The translations under genes and the position numbers were made by a program. The notes beneath the pieces are model-generated. The model was not told the origin of the DNA. It saw only the letters and a list, made by a program, of their open reading frames with translations, and did no database searches. Shown in pieces: positions 7,798-16,091 of a stretch of 53,604 bases of DNA. The DNA lies in NCBI GenBank assembly GCA_902776685.1, contig CACYRB010000007.1, positions 1-53,604 of the forward strand. The letters are read 5' to 3'. Positions within the stretch are counted from its first letter, which is position 1. Each line of letters begins with the position of its first letter. Source of the DNA: an uncultured Prevotellaceae bacterium. Lineage in GTDB: Bacteria > Bacteroidota > Bacteroidia > Bacteroidales > Bacteroidaceae.

Positions 7798-8454
7798 TTA
7801 CAGCTTCTCGCCGTAGCAGAGGTCGCCGGCATCGCCGAAGCCGGGAACGATATATTTGTGCTCGTTCATGCCCGGGTCGATGGCAGCACACCAAAGCGTG
7901 GTGTCGTCAGAAACGGTCTGCCGCAGCACCTCCACACCTTCGGGCGTGCCGATGACACAGGCTATATGCACGCGCGACGGCTTGCCCGTCTTGAGCAGAG
8001 CCTCGTAAGCCGCAGCCATCGATCCGCCGGTGGCCAGCATGGGGTCGACGATGAGCAGCGTCTTCCCCTTTGCACTGGGCGACGCCATGTACTCGGTGTG
8101 GATACCCACCTCGGTATGCTCGCGGTTGGTGTACATGCGATAGGCCGAGACAAAAGCGTTCTGCGCCCGGTCGAACACGCGGAGGAAACCCTCGTGGAGA
8201 GGCAGTCCGGCCCGTAGCACGGTAGCGATGAGCAGGTCGTCCTTCGAAAGGGGAATGTCGATGGTGCCGAGAGGCGTGGTCACCGTCTTCGGCTTGTAGA
8301 TGAGCGTCTTCGAAATCTCATAGGCCATCATCTCGCCGATGCGCATGATGTTGTTGCGGAAGAGCAGACGGTTCTGCTGATACTTCTTGTCGCGCAACTC
8401 GGCCATGTACTGATTGACGACCGAATTTTGTTCACTCAGATTGATTACTTTCAT
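7798..8454 (-). CDS. upp: Uracil phosphoribosyltransferase
   Basis: The 218-aa protein has the UPRTase layout. The PRPP-binding loop LLIVDPMLATGGS lies near residue 134, ATVLRAGLPLHEG near residue 77, and the C-terminal uracil-binding region is YIVPGFGDAGD. It salvages uracil to UMP using PRPP in the cytoplasm. Length and motifs are standard. It is transcribed leftward and divergently from pckA with a recognisable promoter 38 bp upstream, and it converges on the receptor gene with an inverted-repeat element between them. Confidence 0.97.
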   Translation of the reverse strand: MKVINLSEQNSVVNQYMAELRDKKYQQNRLLFRNNIMRIGEMMAYEISKTLIYKPKTVTTPLGTIDIPLSKDDLLIATVLRAGLPLHEGFLRVFDRAQNAFVSAYRMYTNREHTEVGIHTEYMASPSAKGKTLLIVDPMLATGGSMAAAYEALLKTGKPSRVHIACVIGTPEGVEVLRQTVSDDTTLWCAAIDPGMNEHKYIVPGFGDAGDLCYGEKL

Positions 8455-8491
8455 ATTATGGTTGTTAGTTATGGTTTATGGTTATTGGCTG

Positions 8492-8523
8492 CAAAATTAA
8501 TTCTTTTGCCCGTGTTTTGCAAA
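8492..8523 (-). promoter_or_regulatory. upp promoter (-33 TTTG, -7 TAATTTTG)
   Basis: On the minus strand TTTG (8520-8523) and TAATTTTG (8492-8499) are separated by 20 nt, the usual Bacteroidota spacing. The upp start codon follows 37 nt after the -7 box. Confidence 0.7.
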
Positions 8524-8638
8524 CTCTAAATGACAAAACATTGTTAACCAGATTGTTTTTTACCTTCTTTAACCTTAAAAACACTTAATCTGCGGAAAAT
8601 AATTACCAATTATGGATGGTCAATTATCAATTATTTTG

Positions 8639-8646
8639 TACCTTTG
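8639..8646 (+). promoter_or_regulatory. pckA promoter -7 box
   Basis: TACCTTTG is a perfect TAnnTTTG match 53 nt before the pckA ATG. No convincing -33 TTTG was seen at 19-21 nt upstream. The leader is AT-rich. Confidence 0.6.
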
Positions 8647-8699
8647 CACTCGATTTTAAAACAGCATCATTAATATTTTAAATTATAAAAAAAGTAAAA

Positions 8700-10313
8700 A
8701 TGGCAAAGTTAGATTTAGCACAGTATGGCATCACCGGTTCTACCGTGATTGCTCACAATCCATCGTATGAGTACCTCTATGAGGAGGAGACCAAGGCTGG
8801 CTTGACTGGTTTCGACAAGGGCCAGAACACCGAGCTCAACGCCGTTAACGTGATGACCGGTATCTACACCGGCCGTTCGCCTAAGGACAAATACATCGTT
8901 GACGATGCCCAGAGCCACGACAAAGTCTGGTGGACCACTGAAGAGTACAAGAACGACAACCATCCCATGACCGAAGAGGTTTGGGGAAAGGTGAAGGATA
9001 TCGCCATCAAAGAGCTCTGCAACAAGGAACTCTACGTGATGGACGCTTTCTGCGGTGCTAACGAAGGTACTCGTCTGGCCGTCCGCTTCATCGTTGAAGT
9101 GGCTTGGCAGGCTCACTTCGTAAAGAACATGTTTATCCAGCCGACCGAGGAAGAGCTCGCAAACTTCGAGCCCAACTTCGTCATCTACAACGCATCGAAG
9201 GCCAAGGTTGAGAACTACAAGGAGCTGGGTCTGAACTCAGAGACTTGCGTGGCTTTCAACACCACAAGCCGCGAGCAGGTCATCATCAACACATGGTATG
9301 GCGGTGAGATGAAGAAGGGTATGTTCTCGATGATGAACTACTTCCTGCCGCTTCAGGGCATTGCCTCAATGCACTGCTCGGCCAACACCGACATGGAAGG
9401 TAAGAATACCGCCATCTTCTTCGGTCTCTCCGGTACCGGTAAGACCACGCTGTCTACCGACCCGAAGCGTCTGCTCATCGGCGACGACGAGCACGGATGG
9501 GACGACAACGGCGTGTTCAACTTCGAAGGTGGCTGCTATGCCAAGGTCATCAACCTCGACAAGGAGAGCGAGCCCGACATCTACAACGCCATCCGCCGCG
9601 ACGCACTGCTCGAGAACGTTACCGTAGCTGAAGACGGCAAGATCGACTTCGCCGACAAGAGCGTGACCGAGAACACCCGCGTCAGCTATCCTATCGAGCA
9701 CATCGAGAAGATTGTGAAGAAGGTCAACGGCAAGAGCGCCGGTCCCGACGCAGAGAACGTCATCTTCCTCTCAGCCGACGCCTTCGGCGTGCTGCCTCCC
9801 GTCAGCATCCTGACACCCGAGCAGACGAAGTACTACTTCCTCTCTGGTTTCACCGCCAAGCTCGCCGGTACAGAGCGCGGCATCACCGAGCCCACACCTA
9901 CCTTCTCGGCTTGCTTCGGCCAGGCATTCCTCGAGTTGCATCCCACAAAGTATGCTGAGGAACTGGTGAAGAAGATGGAGAAGAGCGGTGCCAAGGCTTA
10001 CCTGGTGAACACCGGTTGGAACGGCACTGGCAAGCGCATCTCTATCCGCGACACCCGCGGCATCATCGACGCCATCCTGGGCGGTGCCATCCTGAAGGCT
10101 CCCACCAAGAAGATTCCTTACTTCGACTTCGAGGTTCCCACAGAGCTTGAAGGTGTTGACACCAATATCCTCGACCCGCGCGACACCTACGCTGACGCTG
10201 CTGAGTGGAACAAGAAGGCCGAAGACCTGGCTGCACGCTTCATCAAGAACTTCAAGAAGTATGAAGGCAACGAGGCCGGCAAGGCTCTCGTGGCAGCTGG
10301 CCCGCAGCTCTAA
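8700..10313 (+). CDS. pckA: Phosphoenolpyruvate carboxykinase (ATP)
   Basis: The 537-aa protein is a full-length ATP-type PEPCK. Visible motifs are [10 protein letters not shown] near residue 56, the P-loop GLSGTGKTT (242-250, Lys248), the kinase-2 motif GDDEHGWDD near residue 260, and the metal/PEP-binding FTAKLAGTE near residue 392. It interconverts oxaloacetate plus ATP with PEP, CO2 and ADP. In succinate-producing Bacteroidota it usually runs toward oxaloacetate, fixing CO2 on the fermentation route. It is a single gene with its own promoter and a strong terminator. Confidence 0.98.
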   Translation: MAKLDLAQYGITGSTVIAHNPSYEYLYEEETKAGLTGFDKGQNTELNAVNVMTGIYTGRSPKDKYIVDDAQSHDKVWWTTEEYKNDNHPMTEEVWGKVKDIAIKELCNKELYVMDAFCGANEGTRLAVRFIVEVAWQAHFVKNMFIQPTEEELANFEPNFVIYNASKAKVENYKELGLNSETCVAFNTTSREQVIINTWYGGEMKKGMFSMMNYFLPLQGIASMHCSANTDMEGKNTAIFFGLSGTGKTTLSTDPKRLLIGDDEHGWDDNGVFNFEGGCYAKVINLDKESEPDIYNAIRRDALLENVTVAEDGKIDFADKSVTENTRVSYPIEHIEKIVKKVNGKSAGPDAENVIFLSADAFGVLPPVSILTPEQTKYYFLSGFTAKLAGTERGITEPTPTFSACFGQAFLELHPTKYAEELVKKMEKSGAKAYLVNTGWNGTGKRISIRDTRGIIDAILGGAILKAPTKKIPYFDFEVPTELEGVDTNILDPRDTYADAAEWNKKAEDLAARFIKNFKKYEGNEAGKALVAAGPQL

Positions 10314-10340
10314 AAACTCTTTTCACAGGAGATTATCACA

Positions 10341-10374
10341 ACGCCGGAGACCCGAACAGGTCTCTGGCGTTTTT
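10341..10374 (+). terminator. Rho-independent terminator of pckA
   Basis: The 12-bp stem ACGCCGGAGACC/GGTCTCTGGCGT has one wobble and a 6-nt loop, and is followed by five T residues, 27 bp after the pckA stop. Confidence 0.9.
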
Positions 10375-10412
10375 CGTTGTCATCGTCGCCACACAACAAA
10401 CGAGGCTCTTCC

Positions 10413-10485
10413 GGAAAGTTATATGGGCCATATAACTGACCTATATGGGGCATATAACCGAGCTATATGGGCCATATAACTTTCC
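10413..10485. repeat. Array of three TATATGGGCCATATA palindromes
   Basis: Three palindromic words follow each other: GTTATATGGGCCATATAAC (10418-10436), TATATGGGGCATATA (10442-10456) and TATATGGGCCATATA (10464-10478), with 5-7-nt spacers. Outer arms GGAAAGTTATAT and ATATAACTTTCC add an overall symmetry. It sits between the pckA terminator and the GH3 promoter. Confidence 0.85.
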
Positions 10486-10520
10486 GAAAGCTTGTCTTTT
10501 GATTTCCAGAGGCTGTTTCG

Positions 10521-10552
10521 TTTGGCCGTTTCGCTTATTTTTTCTATATTTG
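10521..10552 (+). promoter_or_regulatory. GH3 gene promoter (-33 TTTG, -7 TATATTTG)
   Basis: TTTG at 10521-10524 and TATATTTG at 10545-10552 are separated by 20 nt, matching the Bacteroidota sigma-ABfr consensus. The GH3 start codon is 31 nt downstream. Confidence 0.75.
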
Positions 10553-10583
10553 CAGACAAAACGAACCGAAAACCAAAGCAAAC

Positions 10584-12752
10584 ATGAAAAATCTGAAAAT
10601 TACACTCGTCAGCCTGCTGGTGTGTCTTGCCTTTGTGCAGCACGCCGATGCCCAACAGAACTATCCGTTCCAAGACCCGACCCTCTCGTTCGACCAAAGA
10701 GCCGACGACCTGCTCGGCCGTCTCTCCATCGAAGAGAAGGCCAGCCTCATGATGAACGCCTCGCCGGCCATCGAGCGACTCGGCATTCCGCAGTTCAACT
10801 GGTGGAGCGAAGCCTTGCACGGCGTGGCGCGCAACGGCGTGGCAACCGTCTTCCCCATCACGCTGGGCATGGCCGCATCGTTCAACCCGCAACTGCTCTA
10901 TCAGGTCTTCGATGCCGTCAGCGACGAGGCCAGGGCCAAGAACAACGAAGCCCGACGCAACAACCGCTGCCGCATATACGAAGGTCTGTCGTTCTGGACG
11001 CCCAACATCAACATCTTCCGCGACCCGCGATGGGGACGCGGACAAGAGACCTATGGCGAAGACCCGTTCCTCACCGCACAGATGGGCTGCGCCGTGGTCC
11101 ACGGACTGCAAGGCACCGTGCCGGGCAGTCCCGTGAAGGGCAAGGCCGATACGCCCTACTACAAGCTCTATGCCTGTGCCAAGCACTTTGCCGTGCATAG
11201 CGGTCCTGAGTGGAACCGCCACTCGTTCAACGTGGAGGACCTCGACCCGCGCGACCTGTGGGAGACCTATCTGCCCGCCTTCAAGGCACTCGTCACCGAG
11301 GCAGGCGTGAAGGAAATCATGTGTGCCTACCAACGCTACGACGGCAAGCCCTGCTGCGGCAACAGCCAACTCCTACAACAGATTCTACGACAGGAATGGG
11401 GATTCAAAGGCATCGTCACGAGCGACTGCGGCGCCGTCTCCGACTTCTGGAAACCCGGCTACCACGGCTACAGCGACTCACGCGAGACGGCCGTCGCCCA
11501 AGCCGTGCACTCGGGCACCGACGTGGAGTGCGGCGGCGACTATGCCTCGCTGCCCGAAGCAGTCAGACAGGGTAAAATCTCGGAGGCCGACATCGACGTG
11601 AGCCTGCGCCGACTGCTGCGTGCACGGTTCGAACTCGGCGACTTCGACAGCGACGAACTCGTGCCCTGGCGCAACCTGACCGCAGCCACCGTGGCCTCGG
11701 CCGAACACAAACAGCTGGCACTGCAGATGGCGCGGCAGGGCATCGTGCTGCTGCAGAACCGGAACAACACACTGCCGCTCGACCGCAACCAGCGCATCGC
11801 CGTCATCGGACCCAATGCCGACGACGTCGAAATGCTGTGGGGCAACTACAATGGGTTCCCGTCGGAGCGACGGTCGCTGCTCGACGGCATACGCCAGAAG
11901 GCCCCCAATACTTGTTGGATGCAGGCCTGCACCCACACCCGCAGCATGGCCGACCTCTCGATTATCGTCGATGCCGTCGGCAATGCCGACGTCGTGATCT
12001 TCATCGGAGGTCTGTCGCCACGACTGGAAGGCGAGGAGATGCGCGTCAACGAAAAAGGATTCAAGGGCGGCGACCGCACGTCAATCGAACTGCCGCAGGC
12101 TCAGCGCGACATCGTTGCAGCCCTCCACCGCGCAGGCAAGCCCGTCGTGTTTGTCAACTGCTCGGGCAGTGCCGTGGCCATGGAGCCCGAAACGGTAAAC
12201 GCCGACGCCATCGTTCAGGCATGGTATGGCGGCGAAAGCGGGCCGCAAGCCCTGGCCGACGTGCTGTTCGGCGACTACAACCCCTCGGGGAAACTGCCCG
12301 TCACCTTCTATCGCAACACCGAGCAGCTGCCCGACTACGAGGACTACAGCATGCGCGGACGCACCTACCGCTACTTCGAGGGCTCGCCGCTCTTCCCCTT
12401 CGGATTCGGTCTGAGCTACACCACGTTCACCATGTCGAAGCCCGTCTATAAGCGCGGTCAAGTGGTGGTCAACGTGAAGAATACCGGTTCGCGCGACGGC
12501 GACGAGATTATACAAGTCTACCTGCGTCGCACAGCCGATGTCGGCGGGCCGCAGAAGTCGCTCCGGGCCTTCCAGCGTATGAGTCTGAAAGCCGGTCAGC
12601 AGCAAACCGTCAGCATCGCCATGCCCCGAGAGCGCTTCGAGACATGGGACAGCGAATCGAACACCATGCGCGTCGTGCCCGGACAATATGAGCTCATGGT
12701 GGGCAACAGCAGCGACAATGCCGACCTGCAAACCATAACGGTGAAACTGTAA
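10584..12752 (+). CDS. Glycoside hydrolase family 3, beta-xylosidase-type
   Basis: The 722-aa secreted enzyme has a signal peptide (MKNLKITLVSLLVCLAFVQHADA) and the two-domain GH3 fold without a PA14 insert. The (alpha/beta)8 domain shows NWWSEALHGVARNG, RDPRWGRGQETYGEDP and KHFAVHSGPE. The nucleophile is Asp281 in VTSDCGAVSDF. The second domain contains NADDVEMLWGNYNG and the C-terminal fibronectin-like part LFPFGFGLSYTTF. The NWWSEALHG signature is typical of xylan beta-xylosidases, though beta-glucosidase or arabinosidase activity is possible. It stands alone with its own promoter and terminator and would trim oligosaccharides in the periplasm. Confidence 0.93.
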   Translation: MKNLKITLVSLLVCLAFVQHADAQQNYPFQDPTLSFDQRADDLLGRLSIEEKASLMMNASPAIERLGIPQFNWWSEALHGVARNGVATVFPITLGMAASFNPQLLYQVFDAVSDEARAKNNEARRNNRCRIYEGLSFWTPNINIFRDPRWGRGQETYGEDPFLTAQMGCAVVHGLQGTVPGSPVKGKADTPYYKLYACAKHFAVHSGPEWNRHSFNVEDLDPRDLWETYLPAFKALVTEAGVKEIMCAYQRYDGKPCCGNSQLLQQILRQEWGFKGIVTSDCGAVSDFWKPGYHGYSDSRETAVAQAVHSGTDVECGGDYASLPEAVRQGKISEADIDVSLRRLLRARFELGDFDSDELVPWRNLTAATVASAEHKQLALQMARQGIVLLQNRNNTLPLDRNQRIAVIGPNADDVEMLWGNYNGFPSERRSLLDGIRQKAPNTCWMQACTHTRSMADLSIIVDAVGNADVVIFIGGLSPRLEGEEMRVNEKGFKGGDRTSIELPQAQRDIVAALHRAGKPVVFVNCSGSAVAMEPETVNADAIVQAWYGGESGPQALADVLFGDYNPSGKLPVTFYRNTEQLPDYEDYSMRGRTYRYFEGSPLFPFGFGLSYTTFTMSKPVYKRGQVVVNVKNTGSRDGDEIIQVYLRRTADVGGPQKSLRAFQRMSLKAGQQQTVSIAMPRERFETWDSESNTMRVVPGQYELMVGNSSDNADLQTITVKL

Positions 12753-12774
12753 CAACCGTCACCCTGCAATCCTC

Positions 12775-12807
12775 CTCCCGTCCTCGCAAGGGGATGGGAG
12801 TTTCTTT
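12775..12807 (+). terminator. Terminator after the GH3 gene
   Basis: The stem CTCCCGTCC/GGATGGGAG with one wobble is followed by TTTCTTT, 23 bp after the GH3 stop. Confidence 0.65.
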
Positions 12808-12923
12808 ATTAAAATGGCTGATATGCAGCTTATCTTATGTAAACAAACATTAAAAATTGCCCACATAATCATTATTTTACCTAATTATAATGCGAAAAAT
12901 TAAGTTTTTCGCGGAAAATGGAT

Positions 12924-12931
12924 TAAATTTG
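12924..12931 (+). promoter_or_regulatory. Promoter -7 box for the DUF6242-like lipoprotein gene
   Basis: TAAATTTG matches TAnnTTTG and lies 85 nt before the start codon. A -33 element at standard spacing is not clear. Confidence 0.5.
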
Positions 12932-13016
12932 CAGCTAAAAACATTGTGACGACAAAATGCCGAAGGCCCAAATCGCAAAACGGCACACTGTCTGACACCG
13001 AACAAAATTAGAAAAA

Positions 13017-14411
13017 ATGAGAAAACTGTTTTCACATATCGCCGTCATGTTCACGGCACTGCTGCTGACCACGTCGTGCCTGAGCGACTCCGACAATAAC
13101 AGCTACACCACCTACAGCGACGCTGCCGTCACGGGCTTCACACTGGGCAAGACCAACCAGTATCTGCACACCACATCGTCGCAGGGCACCGACAGCGTCT
13201 ATAAGAAAACTTTTGAAGGCAACACCTACAAGTTCTATATCGACCAGCTGAACAACACCATCTACAACCCCGACTCGCTGCCCTACGGCACCGATGCACG
13301 CCACATGTTGGTGACCGTGGCTGCACGCAACGGCGGCGTCGTGGCTTTGAAGAGCCTCACCAGCGACTCGCTGCGCTATTTCTCCGCAGGCGACTCGCTC
13401 GACTTCTCCAGACCCCGACTGCTCTACGTCTATAGCAACGACATGACCAGCTACCGGTCCTACGAGGTGCGCGTGAACGTTCATCAAGAACTGGCCGACG
13501 ACTATAAGTGGACCTCACTCACGACAACCGGCTTCACCACTACCGCCAACGGCCTGCATGCCGTGGCTATAGGCAAGAGGCTGATTGTGATTGAAACCAA
13601 TCTGCTGACCGAAGGCAGCGTCAGCCCCGCCATCTACGACACCGAGACCAACAACTGGTCGACCACCGCCACCACCTTCAACAGCAAGGCCGGCGACAAC
13701 CTCGTGAGCAACGGACAGCAGGCATGGACCCTCGACAACGGACAACTCTTCTGCTCCACCGACGGACTGACCTGGGAGACCAAGAACAGCACCACCGTCA
13801 GCCAGTTGCTCGGCGCCACACAAGGCAAGCTCTATGCCCTTGCCGCCGACGGACAAATGGTGGCTTCGACCGACGAAGGTGCAACATGGGAAAACGAATC
13901 GCTCGACAGCGATGCCACGCTGCTGCCCACACAGAGCACGTCGCTCTTGACGTTCGCCTCGAAGACAAACCAGCAAGCCAGCAAGCTGGTGCTCATCGGC
14001 AACCGCGACAAGGCCAGCTATCCCGATGATGCCTATGCACACATCTGGGCGAAAGTGGAGGAGACATCCGAAAACGCCGTCGCACAGCCGTGGTTCTACT
14101 ACGACCTCAGCGAGATGGGCACGAAGCCCCTGCCCTATTTGACCCAGTTGCAAGTGGCTCGTCTGGGCAATGCCATTGTGGCCGTAGGTCGCACCAGTGC
14201 CGGACAGCTGTCGCCGCTCTACTTCAGCGAAGACAATGCCCTGTCGTGGCACGGCGATGCACTGCTCCCGCTGCCCGACGGATTCAACCCGGCACAGAGC
14301 TTTGCCATGACGGTCGATGCCGACAATCTCATCTGGCTCATCGACGGAACAACGGGAAAAGTGTGGTGCGGTCGCTACAACAAATACACTTGGAAAGAAT
14401 ATAAAGATTAA
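13017..14411 (+). CDS. Secreted lipoprotein, DUF6242-like, with a BNR-like repeat region
   Basis: The 464-aa protein has a lipoprotein signal with lipobox LTTSC (Cys21), so it is probably anchored in the outer membrane. Residues about 35-160 are a beta-sandwich-like region ending in YEVRVNVHQ. The remainder contains repeated blocks of the form DGLTWETKNS, DEGATWENES and EDNALSWHGD, typical of BNR/sialidase-type propeller blades without catalytic residues. This matches my memory of Bacteroidota DUF6242 proteins; no function is established. It precedes the PorG-uppS-bamA run on the same strand and may be co-transcribed with it. Confidence 0.7.
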   Translation: MRKLFSHIAVMFTALLLTTSCLSDSDNNSYTTYSDAAVTGFTLGKTNQYLHTTSSQGTDSVYKKTFEGNTYKFYIDQLNNTIYNPDSLPYGTDARHMLVTVAARNGGVVALKSLTSDSLRYFSAGDSLDFSRPRLLYVYSNDMTSYRSYEVRVNVHQELADDYKWTSLTTTGFTTTANGLHAVAIGKRLIVIETNLLTEGSVSPAIYDTETNNWSTTATTFNSKAGDNLVSNGQQAWTLDNGQLFCSTDGLTWETKNSTTVSQLLGATQGKLYALAADGQMVASTDEGATWENESLDSDATLLPTQSTSLLTFASKTNQQASKLVLIGNRDKASYPDDAYAHIWAKVEETSENAVAQPWFYYDLSEMGTKPLPYLTQLQVARLGNAIVAVGRTSAGQLSPLYFSEDNALSWHGDALLPLPDGFNPAQSFAMTVDADNLIWLIDGTTGKVWCGRYNKYTWKEYKD

Positions 14412-14513
14412 AAAGTTTAAAGGTTGAACCAACGGTCGCAGATGCTTAAACGGATGCTTATGCAGATTTTGCGTAATTCGTGGTACCAACTTCTTAACTT
14501 CTTGAATGAATAT

Positions 14514-15221
14514 ATGAAGCAAAAGAATAACATCGTGTTGAGAATGGCAGTTGCACTCATCGTCTGCCACTTGACGTTCCTCACAGCTTCGGCCCAAGGC
14601 AACGTGGAATATCGTGCCGAGATAGGTGCCGGAGTTGGCATGGTGAACTATTTGGGCGACTTCAACGGAAGTCTTACGGGCGAGATGCAACCCATGGGAA
14701 GTGTCGTGGCACGATGGCTCTTCAATCCCTATATGGGTTCGCGCATCAACCTTGCCTACGGAAAGCTGAAAGGATCGTCGAAAGGTGTGGAGACCTACTA
14801 CCCCGATTACGTAGATAATCCCTATGAGTTCGACCGCACGCTCATCGACCTGAGCATGATGTTTGAATACAACTTCTGGCCCTACGGTACCGGCCGCGAG
14901 TATCGCGGAGCAAAGCGACTCACACCGTTCATCTTCGGCGGACTGGGTGCCACCTACGCTTCGGGCGGCGAGAAAAACATCTTCACCGCCAACCTGCCCT
15001 TGGGGCTTGGCGTGAAATATAAACTGGCCGACAGGCTGAACCTCGGTGTGGAGTGGGCCGTGCACTTCTCGCTCAACGACGAGCTCGACGGAGTGAAAGA
15101 CCCCTACCACGTCCAGAGCACAGGACTCTTCAAGAACACCGACTGCTACTCGGCCCTGCAAGTGACGCTCACCTACTCGTTCATGCCCAAGTGCCGCACC
15201 TGTCATAACGACAACGAGTAA
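14514..15221 (+). CDS. porG: PorG-like outer-membrane protein (DUF6089 type)
   Basis: The start was placed at MKQKNN, giving 235 aa with a signal peptide ending LTASAQG; the frame upstream has no homology-like content. The mature protein is a small beta-barrel (IGAGVGMVNYLGDFNGS, RLTPFIFGGLGATYASGG, LGLGVKYKLADRLNLGVEWAVHFSLND, LTYSFMPKC). In Porphyromonas gingivalis the T9SS component PorG is encoded just before uppS, Omp85 and two ompH genes, which is the same order as here. The four T9SS-type cargo proteins in this window fit an active system. Assignment rests on order and features, not a search. Confidence 0.75.
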   Translation: MKQKNNIVLRMAVALIVCHLTFLTASAQGNVEYRAEIGAGVGMVNYLGDFNGSLTGEMQPMGSVVARWLFNPYMGSRINLAYGKLKGSSKGVETYYPDYVDNPYEFDRTLIDLSMMFEYNFWPYGTGREYRGAKRLTPFIFGGLGATYASGGEKNIFTANLPLGLGVKYKLADRLNLGVEWAVHFSLNDELDGVKDPYHVQSTGLFKNTDCYSALQVTLTYSFMPKCRTCHNDNE

Positions 15222-15265
15222 CAGACGATAAACGCAACGAACACCTCGGCGTGAGAATTCTACAA

Positions 15266-15292
15266 CAAACAGTGAACAATGAACAGTGAACT
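15266..15292. repeat. Heptamer repeat at the uppS start
   Basis: Units GTGAACA, ATGAACA and GTGAACT follow one another, and the first uppS ATG lies within the second unit, so the first residues (MNSEL) come from the repeat. Confidence 0.6.
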
Positions 15293-16070
15293 CGATATGA
15301 CCCGCATACCCCAGCACATTGCCATCATCATGGACGGCAATGGACGATGGGCTGCCGAGCAGGGCAAACCCCGCAGCTACGGCCATCAGGCAGGCGTGGA
15401 CACCGTGCGCCGCATCACCTCTGAGTGTGTACGGCTCGGCGTGAAATATCTCACGCTCTATACCTTCTCCACCGAAAACTGGAATCGTCCGGCCGACGAG
15501 GTGTCGGCACTGATGGGGCTCGTGCTCTCTTCTCTCGAAGACGAAATCTTCATGAAGAACAACGTGCGTTTCCGTGTCATCGGCGACACCCGCCGGTTGC
15601 CCAACGAAGTGCAGCAGAAGTTGCGCGAGACCGAAGATCACACCGAGAAGAACGACGCGATGACCATGGTGGTGGCATTGAGCTACAGCAGCCGTTGGGA
15701 GATTACCGAGGCCGTGCGCAACATCGTCAGCGAGGTGCACGACATGCAGGAGAATCCCGCGAAGATACTGGAGAACCTGCGCACGGGAGGCCTGCGTGCA
15801 GAAGACATCGACGAAGATTTCATCTCGCGCCACCTGCAGACCAACTTCATGCCCGACCCCGACCTGCTTATCCGCACAGGCGGCGAGGTGCGCATATCCA
15901 ACTACCTGCTTTGGCAGATTGCCTACAGCGAACTGTATTTCTGCGATACCTATTGGCCCGACTTCGCCGAAGCCGACCTGCAAAAGGCCATCAAGGACTA
16001 TCAGAATCGCCAACGCCGGTTTGGCAAGACCGAGCAGCAGGCCGAAGAAGAGCAACAAAAGAAACAATAA
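15279..16070 (+). CDS. uppS: Isoprenyl transferase (undecaprenyl diphosphate synthase)
   Basis: The 263-aa protein has all cis-prenyltransferase signatures: [13 protein letters not shown] with the catalytic Asp, [14 protein letters not shown], and [19 protein letters not shown]. It condenses isopentenyl diphosphate onto farnesyl diphosphate to make the lipid carrier for peptidoglycan and O-antigen. The first Met falls in a heptamer repeat; the second in-frame Met (15297, MTRIPQ) gives the more usual N-terminus and may be the true start. It lies between the PorG-like gene and bamA, with 21 bp to bamA. Confidence 0.96.
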   Translation: MNSELDMTRIPQHIAIIMDGNGRWAAEQGKPRSYGHQAGVDTVRRITSECVRLGVKYLTLYTFSTENWNRPADEVSALMGLVLSSLEDEIFMKNNVRFRVIGDTRRLPNEVQQKLRETEDHTEKNDAMTMVVALSYSSRWEITEAVRNIVSEVHDMQENPAKILENLRTGGLRAEDIDEDFISRHLQTNFMPDPDLLIRTGGEVRISNYLLWQIAYSELYFCDTYWPDFAEADLQKAIKDYQNRQRRFGKTEQQAEEEQQKKQ

Positions 16071-16091
16071 CGAAAGTAACATATATAAATA

